DNA from: Methylotenera mobilis JLW8
GTDB taxonomy: Bacteria > Pseudomonadota > Gammaproteobacteria > Burkholderiales > Methylophilaceae
NCBI RefSeq assembly: GCF_000023705.1
Contig: NC_012968.1
Location: 1,240,001 to 1,304,000, forward strand
DNA: 64,000 nucleotides
Reading direction: 5' to 3'
Positions within the stretch are counted from its first letter, which is position 1, and each line of letters begins with the position of its first letter. Positions 54,307 to 63,308 of this stretch are shown here, one piece after another. Below the pieces are notes generated by a model, which was not told the origin of the DNA, ran no database searches, and worked only from the letters and a program-made list of their open reading frames with translations. The position numbers and the translations under genes were made by a program.

Positions 54307-54768
54307 ATGCGTCAATTAAGAGGCTTTACTGTTGTAGAACTGGTAGCAGTGATTGTGATTACAGGCTTAATTGCCGCAATTGCTGCCCCGCGCTTTATTG
54401 GTAGAGATGCTTTTGATGCAAGGGGTGCCTATGGCACCCTGATGTCAGCCTTACGTTACGCTCAAAAAACAGCTATTGCGCAGCGCACTACAGTTTTCAC
54501 CAATGTGAACACCGCAACACGAACCGTTTGCTTAGGCTACACCAACAACTGTAGCACGCCCGTACTAGACCCTGCCACACGCGCTGCATACGTAAAAGTA
54601 TTACCTAATAACGTAACCGTTACTGCAAGCACTGCTATTATTGGTTTTGATGGCTTAGGCAGCCCATTACCCAATGCCGTAGCGACCTTCCAAATTCAAA
54701 ACGCGGTGGTACCATCAGAGCCAGCACGTACAATTACAGTGGAAGCAGAAACCGGTTATGTTCGATAA
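54307..54768 (+). CDS. mshC: Minor prepilin MshC-like
   Basis: Minor pseudopilin of 153 residues. A six-residue leader MRQLRG precedes FTVVELVAVIVITGLIAAIAA with Glu5 present. The following helix (GAYGTLMSALRYAQKTAIAQRTTV) resembles GspH/FimT-type minor pilins. One possible disulfide involves the two Cys in RTVCLGYTNNCSTP. It lies after mshA and overlaps the mshD-like start by 11 bases, matching the Vibrio order A-C-D. Confidence 0.82.
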   Translation: MRQLRGFTVVELVAVIVITGLIAAIAAPRFIGRDAFDARGAYGTLMSALRYAQKTAIAQRTTVFTNVNTATRTVCLGYTNNCSTPVLDPATRAAYVKVLPNNVTVTASTAIIGFDGLGSPLPNAVATFQIQNAVVPSEPARTITVEAETGYVR

Positions 54769-55435
54769 ACCTAACCAGCTGCCAGCACATGCGCGCCACG
54801 CCGGGGCAATAAAGCCCTCAATCCCAGTCGCTTTGGCAAGCGCAGAGACTACTACTCAACGCGGTGTTACTTTGGTAGAGCTGGTTGTGTTTATTGTGAT
54901 CATTGGCGTTGCTTTAGCCGGTGTGCTGAAGGTACTGGAAATCACTGGACGCAGTAGTGCTGACCCGCTAGTAAGAAAACAAGCTTTATCTATTGCAGAG
55001 TCACTACTACTAGAAATCCAGCAGCAACCCTTTACCTTTTGTGACCCAGATGATGCCAACGCATCAACAGCAACCACTACCACGGGTTGTGCCACACAAA
55101 CACAAGACATAGACCCAGCAGGTGCCGGAGCAATTGCTGGACCATTCCCCAGTTCAGAAAGTCGTTACAGCAACACCAACCCTTTTGATAATGTTGCAGA
55201 TTATGGCGGATTCTCGATGCCTAATGCCGCATGCGCCGGTATTTGCAACCCTAACGACACTACACCACTGGCAGGTTTGGGAACGTACGCCGCCGCAGTC
55301 ACCATTAGTCGAGCTGGCGGTTTTTTCGGCTTAAGTAACGATGCAGCACTGAAAATTAGTGTGCGAGTGACAGGCCCTGCCAATACCGATGTCACCTTAT
55401 CAGGTTACCGTGTTCGTTATGCACCCAATATATAA
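54758..55435 (+). CDS. mshD: Minor prepilin MshD-like
   Basis: Minor pseudopilin of 225 residues. The cleavage region reads QRG then VTLVELVVFIVIIGVALAGVL, with Glu5 intact but Val rather than Phe at +1. The leader is about 36 residues, unusually long for this class. No better ATG exists before the motif, though a TTG about six codons upstream of the motif is conceivable. GspI/GspJ-like helix features (KQALSIAESLLLEIQQQPF) follow. It overlaps mshC upstream and mshO downstream. Confidence 0.8.
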   Translation: MFDKPNQLPAHARHAGAIKPSIPVALASAETTTQRGVTLVELVVFIVIIGVALAGVLKVLEITGRSSADPLVRKQALSIAESLLLEIQQQPFTFCDPDDANASTATTTTGCATQTQDIDPAGAGAIAGPFPSSESRYSNTNPFDNVADYGGFSMPNAACAGICNPNDTTPLAGLGTYAAAVTISRAGGFFGLSNDAALKISVRVTGPANTDVTLSGYRVRYAPNI

Positions 55436-56324
55436 GCATCCACTAAAAGCTAGCCACTTATCTGTACGTTATTTACAGATGAGCCCCCTTGCCCGCGAGC
55501 GCTTTAAGCCAGCCTTCACACAAGGCTTTACTTTGGTTGAGCTGGTTGTAGTCATTACAATCGTCGGCATACTGGCAGGGGGAGTGGCATTATTTATTGG
55601 TAACCCTACTCAGTCTTTTTTTGATGGTGAGCGACGTGCAAATTTATCAGATCGTGCTGATACCGCTCTACGTCGCATGTCTAGAGACATCAGAAACGCT
55701 CTACCTAATAGTGTAAGAACTACGGTCAACGGTGCTGACAGCATGCTGGAGTTTACCCCTGTACTCAATGCAGGACGTTACCGAGCAGCTGTAGGTACTG
55801 CACCTGCTACAGATAATCCTTTGGATTTTTCAAACCCTACGGACAATAGTTTTGATGTATTAGGCACGGCAATGACCGTCACAAATAATCAATCTTTAGT
55901 CATCTACAATTTAGGTATTCCTGGGGCAGATGTTTACCAAGGAACTAGTAGGCGCACACTCAACGCTGCAACCAATAGCAACACTTTGAGCTTTACTGGC
56001 AGTAGCTTTCCACTCGCCTCCCCCTCTAACCGTTTTCAAGTTGTCGCTACGCCAGTCACTTATGCATGCGATATGACTAATCGTATATTGTGGCGATATC
56101 AGGGCTATGCGTTTCAGGCAGCTCAACCAGCCAGCATTGCCGGGCTTGATGGCTTAGCTGGCGTTCAGCGTAGCCAACTTGCTAATAATTTGGCAAGCTG
56201 CCAAATCACCTACACGGCTGGTGTTTTGCAAAGATCAGGCATTGTTTCTGTCAATATCAGCTTAACGGAAGACTCAGCCAGAGTAACGCTTATGCATCAA
56301 ATTAATGTGGCTAATTCACCATGA
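55422..56324 (+). CDS. mshO: Minor prepilin MshO-like
   Basis: Minor pseudopilin of the GspJ-like group. The segment TQG then [20 protein letters not shown] has a clean cleavage site and Glu5. The following SDRADTALRRMSRDIRNALPNSVR is a hallmark of MshO. The start is uncertain: in-frame ATGs lie at 55389, 55422 and 55479, giving leaders of about 46, 35 and 16 residues, none with a strong ribosome site. I use 55422, which overlaps the mshD stop. It overlaps mshP by ATGA. Confidence 0.82.
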   Translation, partial: HPIYKHPLKASHLSVRYLQMSPLARERFKPAFTQGFTLVELVVVITIVGILAGGVALFIGNPTQSFFDGERRANLSDRADTALRRMSRDIRNALPNSVRTTVNGADSMLEFTPVLNAGRYRAAVGTAPATDNPLDFSNPTDNSFDVLGTAMTVTNNQSLVIYNLGIPGADVYQGTSRRTLNAATNSNTLSFTGSSFPLASPSNRFQVVATPVTYACDMTNRILWRYQGYAFQAAQPASIAGLDGLAGVQRSQLANNLASCQITYTAGVLQRSGIVSVNISLTEDSARVTLMHQINVANSP

Positions 56325-56791
56325 ATAAACACTACGCACGTGGATTTTTACTGCCCGCTGCAATTTTCTTACTGGTTATTTTGGCTGCACTAGGCGCTTA
56401 TGCTTTAAATATCAGCAGCATACAACAAGCAACCTCTAGGCAAGATGTACAAGGTGCGCAAGCTTACCAGGCAGCACGAGCAGGACTTGAGTTGGCAATA
56501 TTTCAAGTGTTGGACCCAGGCACAGCAAACCTTGTGAACTGCCCTGCTCCAGCGACCATTAATATTGAATCCTATTTGGTTTCTATTACTTGTAGTCAAT
56601 CGGTAGATTACTTTGAGCAAGGCACCGATCGTACTATTCGCATCTTTGAAATCACATCCACAGCAAGCTCAGGGGTTGCTGGTACAATCGAATACAGTGA
56701 GCGCCGCTTACAGGCAACTGTAAGTAAATGCCGTGCAACGGACACCACACCAGCCAGCCAGCCAGTGCAATTAGGCCAAAATAATATTTAA
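56321..56791 (+). CDS. mshP: Minor pilus protein MshP-like
   Basis: A 156-residue protein with leader MNKHYARG followed by FLLPAAIFLLVILAALGAYAL. The prepilin-type Gly/Phe junction is present, but position +5 is Ala rather than Glu. This is known for GspK-type subunits thought to sit at the pilus tip. The helix continues QQATSRQDVQGAQAYQAARAGLELA, typical of PilX/MshP proteins. It overlaps mshO by four bases and precedes the mshQ gene by about 30 bases. Confidence 0.82.
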   Translation: MNKHYARGFLLPAAIFLLVILAALGAYALNISSIQQATSRQDVQGAQAYQAARAGLELAIFQVLDPGTANLVNCPAPATINIESYLVSITCSQSVDYFEQGTDRTIRIFEITSTASSGVAGTIEYSERRLQATVSKCRATDTTPASQPVQLGQNNI

Positions 56792-56819
56792 TATTGATGG
56801 TAATTTGGATTAAATAATA

Positions 56820-57902
56820 ATGAACTTCCGGTTTCTTATTTTAATATTAAGCTTAGCGCTATCATTAATAAGTAGCCTTGCGCATGCTGCAACCTATGCA
56901 TATAGGAATGACAGCTTTAGTTACGATACACCTTCAGTTTCAGCCAGCACGGTTACTTGGCACGCCACTGGTGCGTCACCGGCATGTACAACTTACCCTC
57001 TAGGCGATGATGACTGGGCTGACATTAGCTTTCCATCCGGGTTTAAGTTCACGTTTGGCGGTGTTGATTACACTAGTGTTCGAATTTACTCTAACGGCAT
57101 CCTAAAATTTGGTAATGACGCGTCTGGCTACCATCGAAACTACTCAAACCTAGCACTCCCAATTACTGCCAATGCACTGGCTTTTTCGGGTTGCTCACAA
57201 GGTGTGCCGACCAACATTATGTTGCCTTATTGGACTGATATTGTTGCCGGCACGGGTAACAGTACAGCTGGCGCTTCTGTAAAGTATGAGCTTATTACCG
57301 ACCCTGTAACTAATCAAGATCGCTTTGTGATCTCATGGGTCAACGTGAAGTTATACAATACCACTACGCGCTACAACTTTCAGGTTGTACTTTACGAAAG
57401 TAACACCGGTGTTAACGGCAATTTTAAGTACAACTACACCACAGGCAGCAGCACAGGCTCTGCGGCTACTGTAGGCGTGCAATTAAGCACTACTGACTCC
57501 ACACAATACTCGTACAATCAAGCGTTTATCGACACCACCAACGGCACTTCTATTTTATGGTATCCAGCCAATCAATTAGACCCAAAAACTGCTGAGTACC
57601 GGTTCGATGAAAGCATTTGGGCTAACACCCCTAATGAAGTTAAAGATACTTCTGGTAACAGTCAAAATGCATCAGTGGCTGGACTGGCTACTAATACCGC
57701 TGCTGGTAAGCTTTGCCGTGGTGGAAGTTTTACCAACAACACATCTAACACTACAATAGACGCAATTTCCACGCCAATTGTGCCGGGCAATACAGGCTCG
57801 GTAGATATGTGGTACAAATCAAATGTCGCATGGAATGCAGCTGCTTCAGATGCAACATTTTTTGATGCAACCAAAATTGCTACGCGACCATTTTTTTTAT
57901 GA
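56820..57902 (+). CDS. mshQ: MshQ-like adhesin, N-terminal part (zero frame, ends at frameshift)
   Basis: First 360 residues of a large secreted pilus-associated protein. The signal peptide is FLILILSLALSLISSLAHA. A beta-sandwich region (YSNGILKFGNDASGYHRNYSN, MLPYWTDIVAGTGN, FVISWVNVKLYNTTTRYNFQVVL split over residues 85-200) and the start of a LamG-like domain (GSVDMWYKSNVAWN) follow. The frame stops at TGA 57900-57902, in the middle of that domain, directly after a run of eight T residues. The rest of the domain is encoded in the -1 frame by the next entry. This is not a natural domain end, so the two entries are one gene in origin. Confidence 0.85.
   Translation: MNFRFLILILSLALSLISSLAHAATYAYRNDSFSYDTPSVSASTVTWHATGASPACTTYPLGDDDWADISFPSGFKFTFGGVDYTSVRIYSNGILKFGNDASGYHRNYSNLALPITANALAFSGCSQGVPTNIMLPYWTDIVAGTGNSTAGASVKYELITDPVTNQDRFVISWVNVKLYNTTTRYNFQVVLYESNTGVNGNFKYNYTTGSSTGSAATVGVQLSTTDSTQYSYNQAFIDTTNGTSILWYPANQLDPKTAEYRFDESIWANTPNEVKDTSGNSQNASVAGLATNTAAGKLCRGGSFTNNTSNTTIDAISTPIVPGNTGSVDMWYKSNVAWNAAASDATFFDATKIATRPFFL
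57891..57902 (+). promoter_or_regulatory. T8 slippery site and in-frame stop inside mshQ
   Basis: Eight T residues (57891-57898) are followed by ATGA. In the upstream frame the codons read TTT TTT TTA TGA, so T TTT TTA is a canonical -1 slippery heptamer directly before a stop. A -1 shift, or a ninth T, restores the long downstream frame. The ATG inside TTATGA has no ribosome binding site before it. Confidence 0.7.
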
Positions 57903-60289
57903 AACTAGCCAACGGTAGGCTACGATTCGTTATTACAGACAGCGCAGGCACAGTGCTTACTGCAGAAACCTCGACGAGCCGTACTTTTTCCGCAAATACT
58001 TGGCACCATGTAGGCGTAAGCTGGAACATCAAACCGGGTAGCAGCCAGACTGTTTTGCAGGTCTTTCTTGATGGTGTTTTAGAAACAACCAACACCACCA
58101 CACCTTATCGCTCAACCTCCAGTGGTAATATTACAAACTTAAGCTCCATCTACATTGGTGACAACCGAACCTCTGGCATAACACCCAATACTGGCACGCC
58201 TAATGGCGCAAATGGCACCATTGATGAGGTTTACATATACGCCAGAGATATTAGTGCAACACAAGCTGAAGCCGATATGAATATCGTACGTACCACTTGT
58301 ACGTCATTAGATCATTTCCATATTGTGCATAGTGGGCAGGTCGTTGGCTGCAACCCTGCAAATATCGTAGTGGAAGCCCATGATGCGACGCATGCGTTAT
58401 TTAATTTAGCTGGAACGACCATGCAAATTGCAACCTCAACCAGCCATGGTACTTGGTCTGGCATTTCCACCATTAACCCAGTTAACGACACTGGTAACGG
58501 CACAGCTAATTACACATTCAGTAATGAATCCCGCATCACGCTCGGCTTAACGAACGGTTTTAACGAGACACTTAACATTAATTTAGCGTCAGGCTTAATT
58601 AGCGAAGCAAGCGGCGCAGGTGCTATTTGTGTAAATCAAGACTACACATTTGGATCTAGCTGTGACAGCAACCTTACCTTTTTGGAAGCAGGTTTTTTAT
58701 TTGATGTTTTAAACCATATTTCAGAAGTCAGTCAAACAGTCACAGTCAGTGCAGTTAGAAAGTCGAATAACAGCCTAACCTGTACGCCTGCATTCGCTAG
58801 CGTTAACAGAAATATCAATTTCACTTGTAACTACAGCAATCCTGCCACAGGCGCTATGCCAGTAAGAGTTGGCAGTAAGGCATTAAACTCTAGTAACAGC
58901 ACAACCACGGCCTGCGACACTAGCGGCCAAAACGTTAGCTTAAGCTTTAACGCTAGCGGCGTTGCCACTACTACAGTGCAATATGCAGATGTGGGCAATA
59001 TGACTCTAACCGCTAAAATTACCACAGGTGGTCTAAATATGACAGGCTCTGATAATTTTATTACTGCACCAGCTATTTTTGCATTTTCAGGAATTAGTAC
59101 AGCCCCGATTAAAGCCGGTAGCAACTTTGGCATCACCGTCACTGCACAAAACTCAGCAAATGCAACTACCCCAAACTTTGGCAAAGAAACTACGGCAGAA
59201 GGCGCTTCACTGGGTTTTAATAAATGCCAACCATCCGGTAGCAATTCAGTCAACGGTAGCTTTACAGGTTCATTAGGACCATTTACAAATGGCGTGGCAA
59301 CAGCCAGTACGCTAAAATGGACTGAAGTTGGAAACGGAGATATCACGGCAACTTTAACCAGTGGTAGCTATTTAGGATCAGGGATAACGGCTAGCAGTAA
59401 TACTGGCAATAGTGGCACCGTGTGCAATGGCGCAGGTAACGTTGGCCGTTTTATCCCAGATCACTTTGATACCATCGTTACACAAGGATGTAATGCAGGA
59501 AACTTTAGCTACTCTGCCCAACCCTTTAATGTGCAAGTTAAGGCAATGAATGCGCTTGGCAACATCACAATAAATTATGATGGCACGGCAAATACCAGCC
59601 CTAACTTCTCCAAGACCGCAACATTGAGCGATGCTAATGCAATTGCAACCGGCTCGCTTTTAAACGCAAGCGTGCCTTTGGCATCCTTCACACAAGGAAT
59701 TGCCAATGCCACACCAAATTACACATTCACCAGTGCACTTACTTCACCTGCCACCATTAAATTGAGAGCTATTGACACCGACTCTGTAAGTTCTGCATCT
59801 GGAATAATTGAAGGTGGCACGTTGGTGCGCAGTGGCCGTATGCGCATACAAAATGCCTACGGCTCTGAGTTGCTAGACTTACCAATGCCAATGGTGGCAC
59901 AGTACTGGAATAATGGTTCATGGGTACTCAATAGCAACGACATTTGTACAACAGGTATTAGCTTGGCTCTGACAGATCCCAATATCGCAGATGGCTTAGT
60001 GCCCAGTGAGTTGTGTGTTCTGGATACAGGCAACCCAGGCAGTAGCGGTTTAGGTTGTACAGCGTCAGGAATTGCATCCAAACGCTTTAAAGTACCGCCA
60101 AGTAATGGTAACTTCAACCTAACACTCAGGGCGCCCGGTGCAGGCAACACCGGCTCAATGGACGTGACTGCAACCGTGCCTGCTTGGCTTAAATATAACT
60201 GGACAGGCACAGGAAACACTAATCCAAGTGCACGCGCCACATTTGGCACTTATAGAACCCCTATTATTTACTTACGAGAGGTTTTCTAG
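57899..60289 (+). CDS. mshQ: MshQ-like adhesin, C-terminal part (-1 frame)
   Basis: A 796-residue continuation of MshQ. It opens with the second half of the LamG-like domain: KLANGRLRFVITDSAG, ANTWHHVGVSWNI, LQVFLDGVLETTN and IYIGDNRT. Thr/Asn-rich beta domains follow, then a C-terminal region with GRFIPDHFDTIVTQGCNAGNF, typical of MshQ/DUF6701 proteins. It has no signal peptide and no ribosome site at its ATG, so as a stand-alone gene it would be neither well translated nor exported. Joined to the upstream part it gives about 1156 residues, the size expected for MshQ. Confidence 0.85.
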   Translation: MKLANGRLRFVITDSAGTVLTAETSTSRTFSANTWHHVGVSWNIKPGSSQTVLQVFLDGVLETTNTTTPYRSTSSGNITNLSSIYIGDNRTSGITPNTGTPNGANGTIDEVYIYARDISATQAEADMNIVRTTCTSLDHFHIVHSGQVVGCNPANIVVEAHDATHALFNLAGTTMQIATSTSHGTWSGISTINPVNDTGNGTANYTFSNESRITLGLTNGFNETLNINLASGLISEASGAGAICVNQDYTFGSSCDSNLTFLEAGFLFDVLNHISEVSQTVTVSAVRKSNNSLTCTPAFASVNRNINFTCNYSNPATGAMPVRVGSKALNSSNSTTTACDTSGQNVSLSFNASGVATTTVQYADVGNMTLTAKITTGGLNMTGSDNFITAPAIFAFSGISTAPIKAGSNFGITVTAQNSANATTPNFGKETTAEGASLGFNKCQPSGSNSVNGSFTGSLGPFTNGVATASTLKWTEVGNGDITATLTSGSYLGSGITASSNTGNSGTVCNGAGNVGRFIPDHFDTIVTQGCNAGNFSYSAQPFNVQVKAMNALGNITINYDGTANTSPNFSKTATLSDANAIATGSLLNASVPLASFTQGIANATPNYTFTSALTSPATIKLRAIDTDSVSSASGIIEGGTLVRSGRMRIQNAYGSELLDLPMPMVAQYWNNGSWVLNSNDICTTGISLALTDPNIADGLVPSELCVLDTGNPGSSGLGCTASGIASKRFKVPPSNGNFNLTLRAPGAGNTGSMDVTATVPAWLKYNWTGTGNTNPSARATFGTYRTPIIYLREVF

Positions 60290-60442
60290 TGCTCTCACTT
60301 GACTGAGCCTACATAAGTGAAAAACAAAAGGTTAATCAAAATAAAGTTAAATAAATAAATGATATATTACAATAAGTTACGACGCACAACTTAATGTAGT
60401 ATATACTATTTGGAAACAACAAGAAATTTTGGCTCCTATTAA

Positions 60443-61399
60443 ATGCTCATGATGAAATTTTTTACCAAGAAAAAATCGCAAGGATGGCTGTATATCGAAC
60501 CATCTGGGCATAGCACGCAATTAGCTCATGTGATAAAAATCCGCGACCGTAAGCCCTTGGTAAAAATGACGCTTACACAGGTAAATAACAATAAAGAGAC
60601 TTTTGACATTAAGTCAATCACTGCCGATGCTGACTTAGATTTCAATAATTTCCATTGCGCTTTGCTGATGAAGCAAGGCGAATACCAGATATTTCAGATT
60701 GAAAAGCCAAATGTGCCTGATAATGAATTAAAGCAGGCCATTGGTTGGAAGCTTAGAGATATGATTGATTATGCCGTTGAACAAGCAACTGTAGACGTGA
60801 TTCATATCCCAGTTGATGATACCAAGTCAAATAGACAGTCATATGTGTATGCGGTGTCAGCCAAGAATGCCTTGATTAGCAACTATATGCAGCCATTTGC
60901 AGATATTAGCAAATCCGGCTTAGAGGTGATTGATATTCAAGAGATGGCGCAAAGGAATATTGCATCATACATTGAAGAAGAAAACCGTGGGCTAGCGTTA
61001 TTATCTATCGACAGCAATGGCGGCTTGCTTACCTTCACAGCTAATAAGGCGCTATACCACGCGAGGCAGATTGAATTAAACACAGAGGCGTTTTCCAGCG
61101 ACAACAGCGAACAAAAATCCAATATTTTCGAGCGATTTGGATTGGAAATCCAACGTTCTCTAGACAATTTTGAGCGTCAGTTTCCACAACTTACAATTAA
61201 CCGCCTAGTGCTCTCACCTTTTGTCGGACGTGAGGACTTTTACGATTATCTAAGCTCTTATTTGTACATTAAAGTTGAACGTTTGGATTTATCGGACATA
61301 TTCGACTTTGAAAGTAATGCTAAGCTCAATACTTTAGAGTCACAAGCCCTGTTCTTCCCAGTGTTGGGTGCTGCTCTGCGTGACGGGGGCGAACAGTGA
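60443..61399 (+). CDS. mshI: MSHA biogenesis protein MshI (PilM/GspL-cyto-like)
   Basis: Probable cytoplasmic actin-like member of the pilus alignment complex, related to PilM. The 318 residues begin FFTKKKSQGWLYIEPSG. Segments such as LKQAIGWKLRDMIDYAVEQATVDVI and VSAKNALISNYMQPFADI resemble PilM/MshI, and LALLSIDSNGGLLTF marks the second subdomain. Three Met codons near the start (60443, 60449, 60452) are all usable. It follows the mshQ gene by about 150 bases and overlaps the PilN-like gene by four. Confidence 0.82.
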   Translation: MLMMKFFTKKKSQGWLYIEPSGHSTQLAHVIKIRDRKPLVKMTLTQVNNNKETFDIKSITADADLDFNNFHCALLMKQGEYQIFQIEKPNVPDNELKQAIGWKLRDMIDYAVEQATVDVIHIPVDDTKSNRQSYVYAVSAKNALISNYMQPFADISKSGLEVIDIQEMAQRNIASYIEEENRGLALLSIDSNGGLLTFTANKALYHARQIELNTEAFSSDNSEQKSNIFERFGLEIQRSLDNFERQFPQLTINRLVLSPFVGREDFYDYLSSYLYIKVERLDLSDIFDFESNAKLNTLESQALFFPVLGAALRDGGEQ

Positions 61400-62145
61400 G
61401 CCAACAGATTAACCTCGTAAACCTTGCATTAATCAAACAAAAGCAATTCTTAACCCTGAATAGCATCGCTGTAATACTTGGGGTGATCACAATTGCAATG
61501 CTAACTTATTACGCTTATGTTAAAAGCGAAGTTAACTCTCTTAGCATGCAGCGCCAGCAAGTGGCTAATGAGCTCATCAAAATACAAACCGAACTCAAAG
61601 CAATCACTGCATTGCACATGCCGCGTGATAAAGACAACGCACTGGAAAAACAGATTGAAGCGCTTGAGGAAAGCGAAAAAATACATCAGAAGATACTTAA
61701 CACACTTAGGCAATCAAGCAATATGCCGACCAACAGCTACGCTGCATTAATGCGAGCATTTGCCAAACAGAACATTGAGGGGCTTTGGTTAACTGGCTTT
61801 AGTGTTGATAGTCAAACAGATACACTTAATATTCAGGGTCGTGCTCTTCGTGGCGATTTGGTGCCGCAATATATCAATGGCTTAAGCAACGAACCTGCAC
61901 TAAAAGGTAAATTGTTTTCTGGTTTAAATATCAGCATGCCTAAAGTAGCTAGTACACAGACGCAAACAACGCAAAACAAGCCAGAAGCGGAAAAAAGTAA
62001 TACAAAGAACACATTAACGATTACAAATGAACCTAATTACATTGAGTTTTCATTAGAGTCCAAGTTTGATAACACATCAGCAGCAACAGCTAGCACTCCC
62101 CTTCGCAACACGAACACAGTTCCCATGACTGGAGGTAATCCTTGA
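61396..62145 (+). CDS. PilN-like MSHA alignment protein
   Basis: A 249-residue bitopic inner-membrane protein. A short cytoplasmic N-terminus, QQINLVNLAL, matches the PilN segment that binds PilM. One membrane helix follows (IAVILGVITIAMLTYYAYV), then a coiled-coil stretch at about 45-110 and a ferredoxin-like region (GLWLTGFSVDSQTDTLNIQG). The Ser/Thr/Asn-rich tail is probably disordered. The start is GTG, overlapping the mshI stop as GTGA. It may be called MshI2 or a PilN homologue in other genomes. Confidence 0.8.
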   Translation: MSQQINLVNLALIKQKQFLTLNSIAVILGVITIAMLTYYAYVKSEVNSLSMQRQQVANELIKIQTELKAITALHMPRDKDNALEKQIEALEESEKIHQKILNTLRQSSNMPTNSYAALMRAFAKQNIEGLWLTGFSVDSQTDTLNIQGRALRGDLVPQYINGLSNEPALKGKLFSGLNISMPKVASTQTQTTQNKPEAEKSNTKNTLTITNEPNYIEFSLESKFDNTSAATASTPLRNTNTVPMTGGNP

Positions 62146-62864
62146 AAGCCACCTTTATACAAAAATGGGTACTACTTTCCAATAAAGTTGAATCACTTAA
62201 TCAACGTGAACGTTTGATGGTGCTTGGAGCAGCTGCGTTACTTACCTATACCGTCATGCAGATGCTTTTACTCGACTCATTGGAGACACACAAAAAAAGA
62301 TTGCTAACTGAAATTTCGACAGATCAGGCACTAGTGCAAGAGTTGCAGCAACAGACAGCCTTATACATAAACAAACCTCCTATTGATCCAGACGCACAAA
62401 ATAAGGAGCGGATTGCGGAACTAAATACGCAGCTACAAGCGCTTAAATCCGCCCAAAGTCAGCTTGATGTTAGCTTAATTAGTCCAGAAAAAATGCCTGA
62501 GTTATTAAGGGATTTACTATCCAAAAATGGCAAATTAAAATTAATCGCATTAAATACGCTGCCTACACAAAATATCGTAGAGATGCCATTAAAACCTACT
62601 GATAGATCCGATGCACAATCTACACCTAACTCAGCCGAGCAAAATCCAGCACCTACTCAGGAGGACACTTTATTTAAACATGGCGTGGAAATTACAGTAG
62701 AGGGTCGTTATTTAGATTTACTGGAGTATGTTGCTACTATCGAAGGTATGCATTGGCATGTGCTGTGGGACCGTGGTGAACTTACTGTAAAATCATTTCC
62801 GAATAACCAGCTTAAACTAACGGTATATACTTTAAGCTCAGATAAAACATGGTTGAGCATATAA
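62142..62864 (+). CDS. mshJ: MSHA biogenesis protein MshJ (PilO/GspM-like)
   Basis: A 240-residue PilO-like protein. One membrane helix lies near residues 25-45 (LMVLGAAALLTYTVMQMLLL). A coiled coil follows (QALVQELQQQTALY and ERIAELNTQLQALKSAQSQLD), then a C-terminal ferredoxin-like domain (GVEITVEGRYLDLLEYVATIEG). The start is TTG, supported by GGAGGT seven bases upstream, and overlaps the previous stop as TTGA. It links the PilN-like protein to MshK. Confidence 0.85.
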   Translation: MKATFIQKWVLLSNKVESLNQRERLMVLGAAALLTYTVMQMLLLDSLETHKKRLLTEISTDQALVQELQQQTALYINKPPIDPDAQNKERIAELNTQLQALKSAQSQLDVSLISPEKMPELLRDLLSKNGKLKLIALNTLPTQNIVEMPLKPTDRSDAQSTPNSAEQNPAPTQEDTLFKHGVEITVEGRYLDLLEYVATIEGMHWHVLWDRGELTVKSFPNNQLKLTVYTLSSDKTWLSI

Positions 62865-62866
62865 GT

Positions 62867-63271
62867 ATGAACATGACTTTTAACCAATTATGGCAGATCG
62901 GGACAATATGGTTGCTTACACTAAATACTGCTTACGCAGAAGCACTAAAAGACCCAACCCAACCGCCTCTAGCTTTTTATAATCAGGCGCATAGCATTGA
63001 CGGTAGCGGTTTGCTTGATGGCCCCGTGTTACAATCAATCATCCTCGGCGCCAATTACCATGCAGCGATTATTAATGGGCAAAAGGTAATGCTAGGAAAA
63101 AAATATGACGGCGCCACATTAATCAGGCTTAATGAGCGAGAGGCCGTTCTGCGCAATCCAGACAATACTTTAAAAATATTAACGATGGAATATTCTATAC
63201 AAAAGAAAATACTACCGCCTAATGATCAAGCTAACCTCGCTAAAAAAAGCAGTCAACTCAAGCAAAAATGA
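62867..63271 (+). CDS. mshK: MSHA biogenesis protein MshK
   Basis: A small periplasmic protein of 134 residues resembling PilP-like secretin partners. A signal peptide (LWQIGTIWLLTLNTAYA) is followed by LKDPTQPPLAF, the typical DPTxPP opening of MshK. ILGANYHAAIINGQKVMLGKKYDGATLIRL is the conserved SH3-like core, seen as residues about 55-85. The ATG at 62867 is preferred to one at 62849 inside mshJ. The C-terminus is Lys-rich. Confidence 0.83.
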   Translation: MNMTFNQLWQIGTIWLLTLNTAYAEALKDPTQPPLAFYNQAHSIDGSGLLDGPVLQSIILGANYHAAIINGQKVMLGKKYDGATLIRLNEREAVLRNPDNTLKILTMEYSIQKKILPPNDQANLAKKSSQLKQK

Positions 63272-63308
63272 CTGTTCAATATAGAAAAATGTACTAAACG
63301 AGAACAAA

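Noticed and set aside
58831-59346. 171-codon minus-strand ORF inside mshQ
   Set aside because: The Thr/Asn-rich repetitive coding sequence of mshQ leaves long open antisense frames by composition; no start signal or recognisable domain is seen.
57899-60289. The downstream mshQ frame as an independent gene
   Set aside because: It begins in the middle of a LamG-like domain, lacks a signal peptide and a ribosome site, and its ATG overlaps the upstream stop. It is better read as part of one frameshifted gene.
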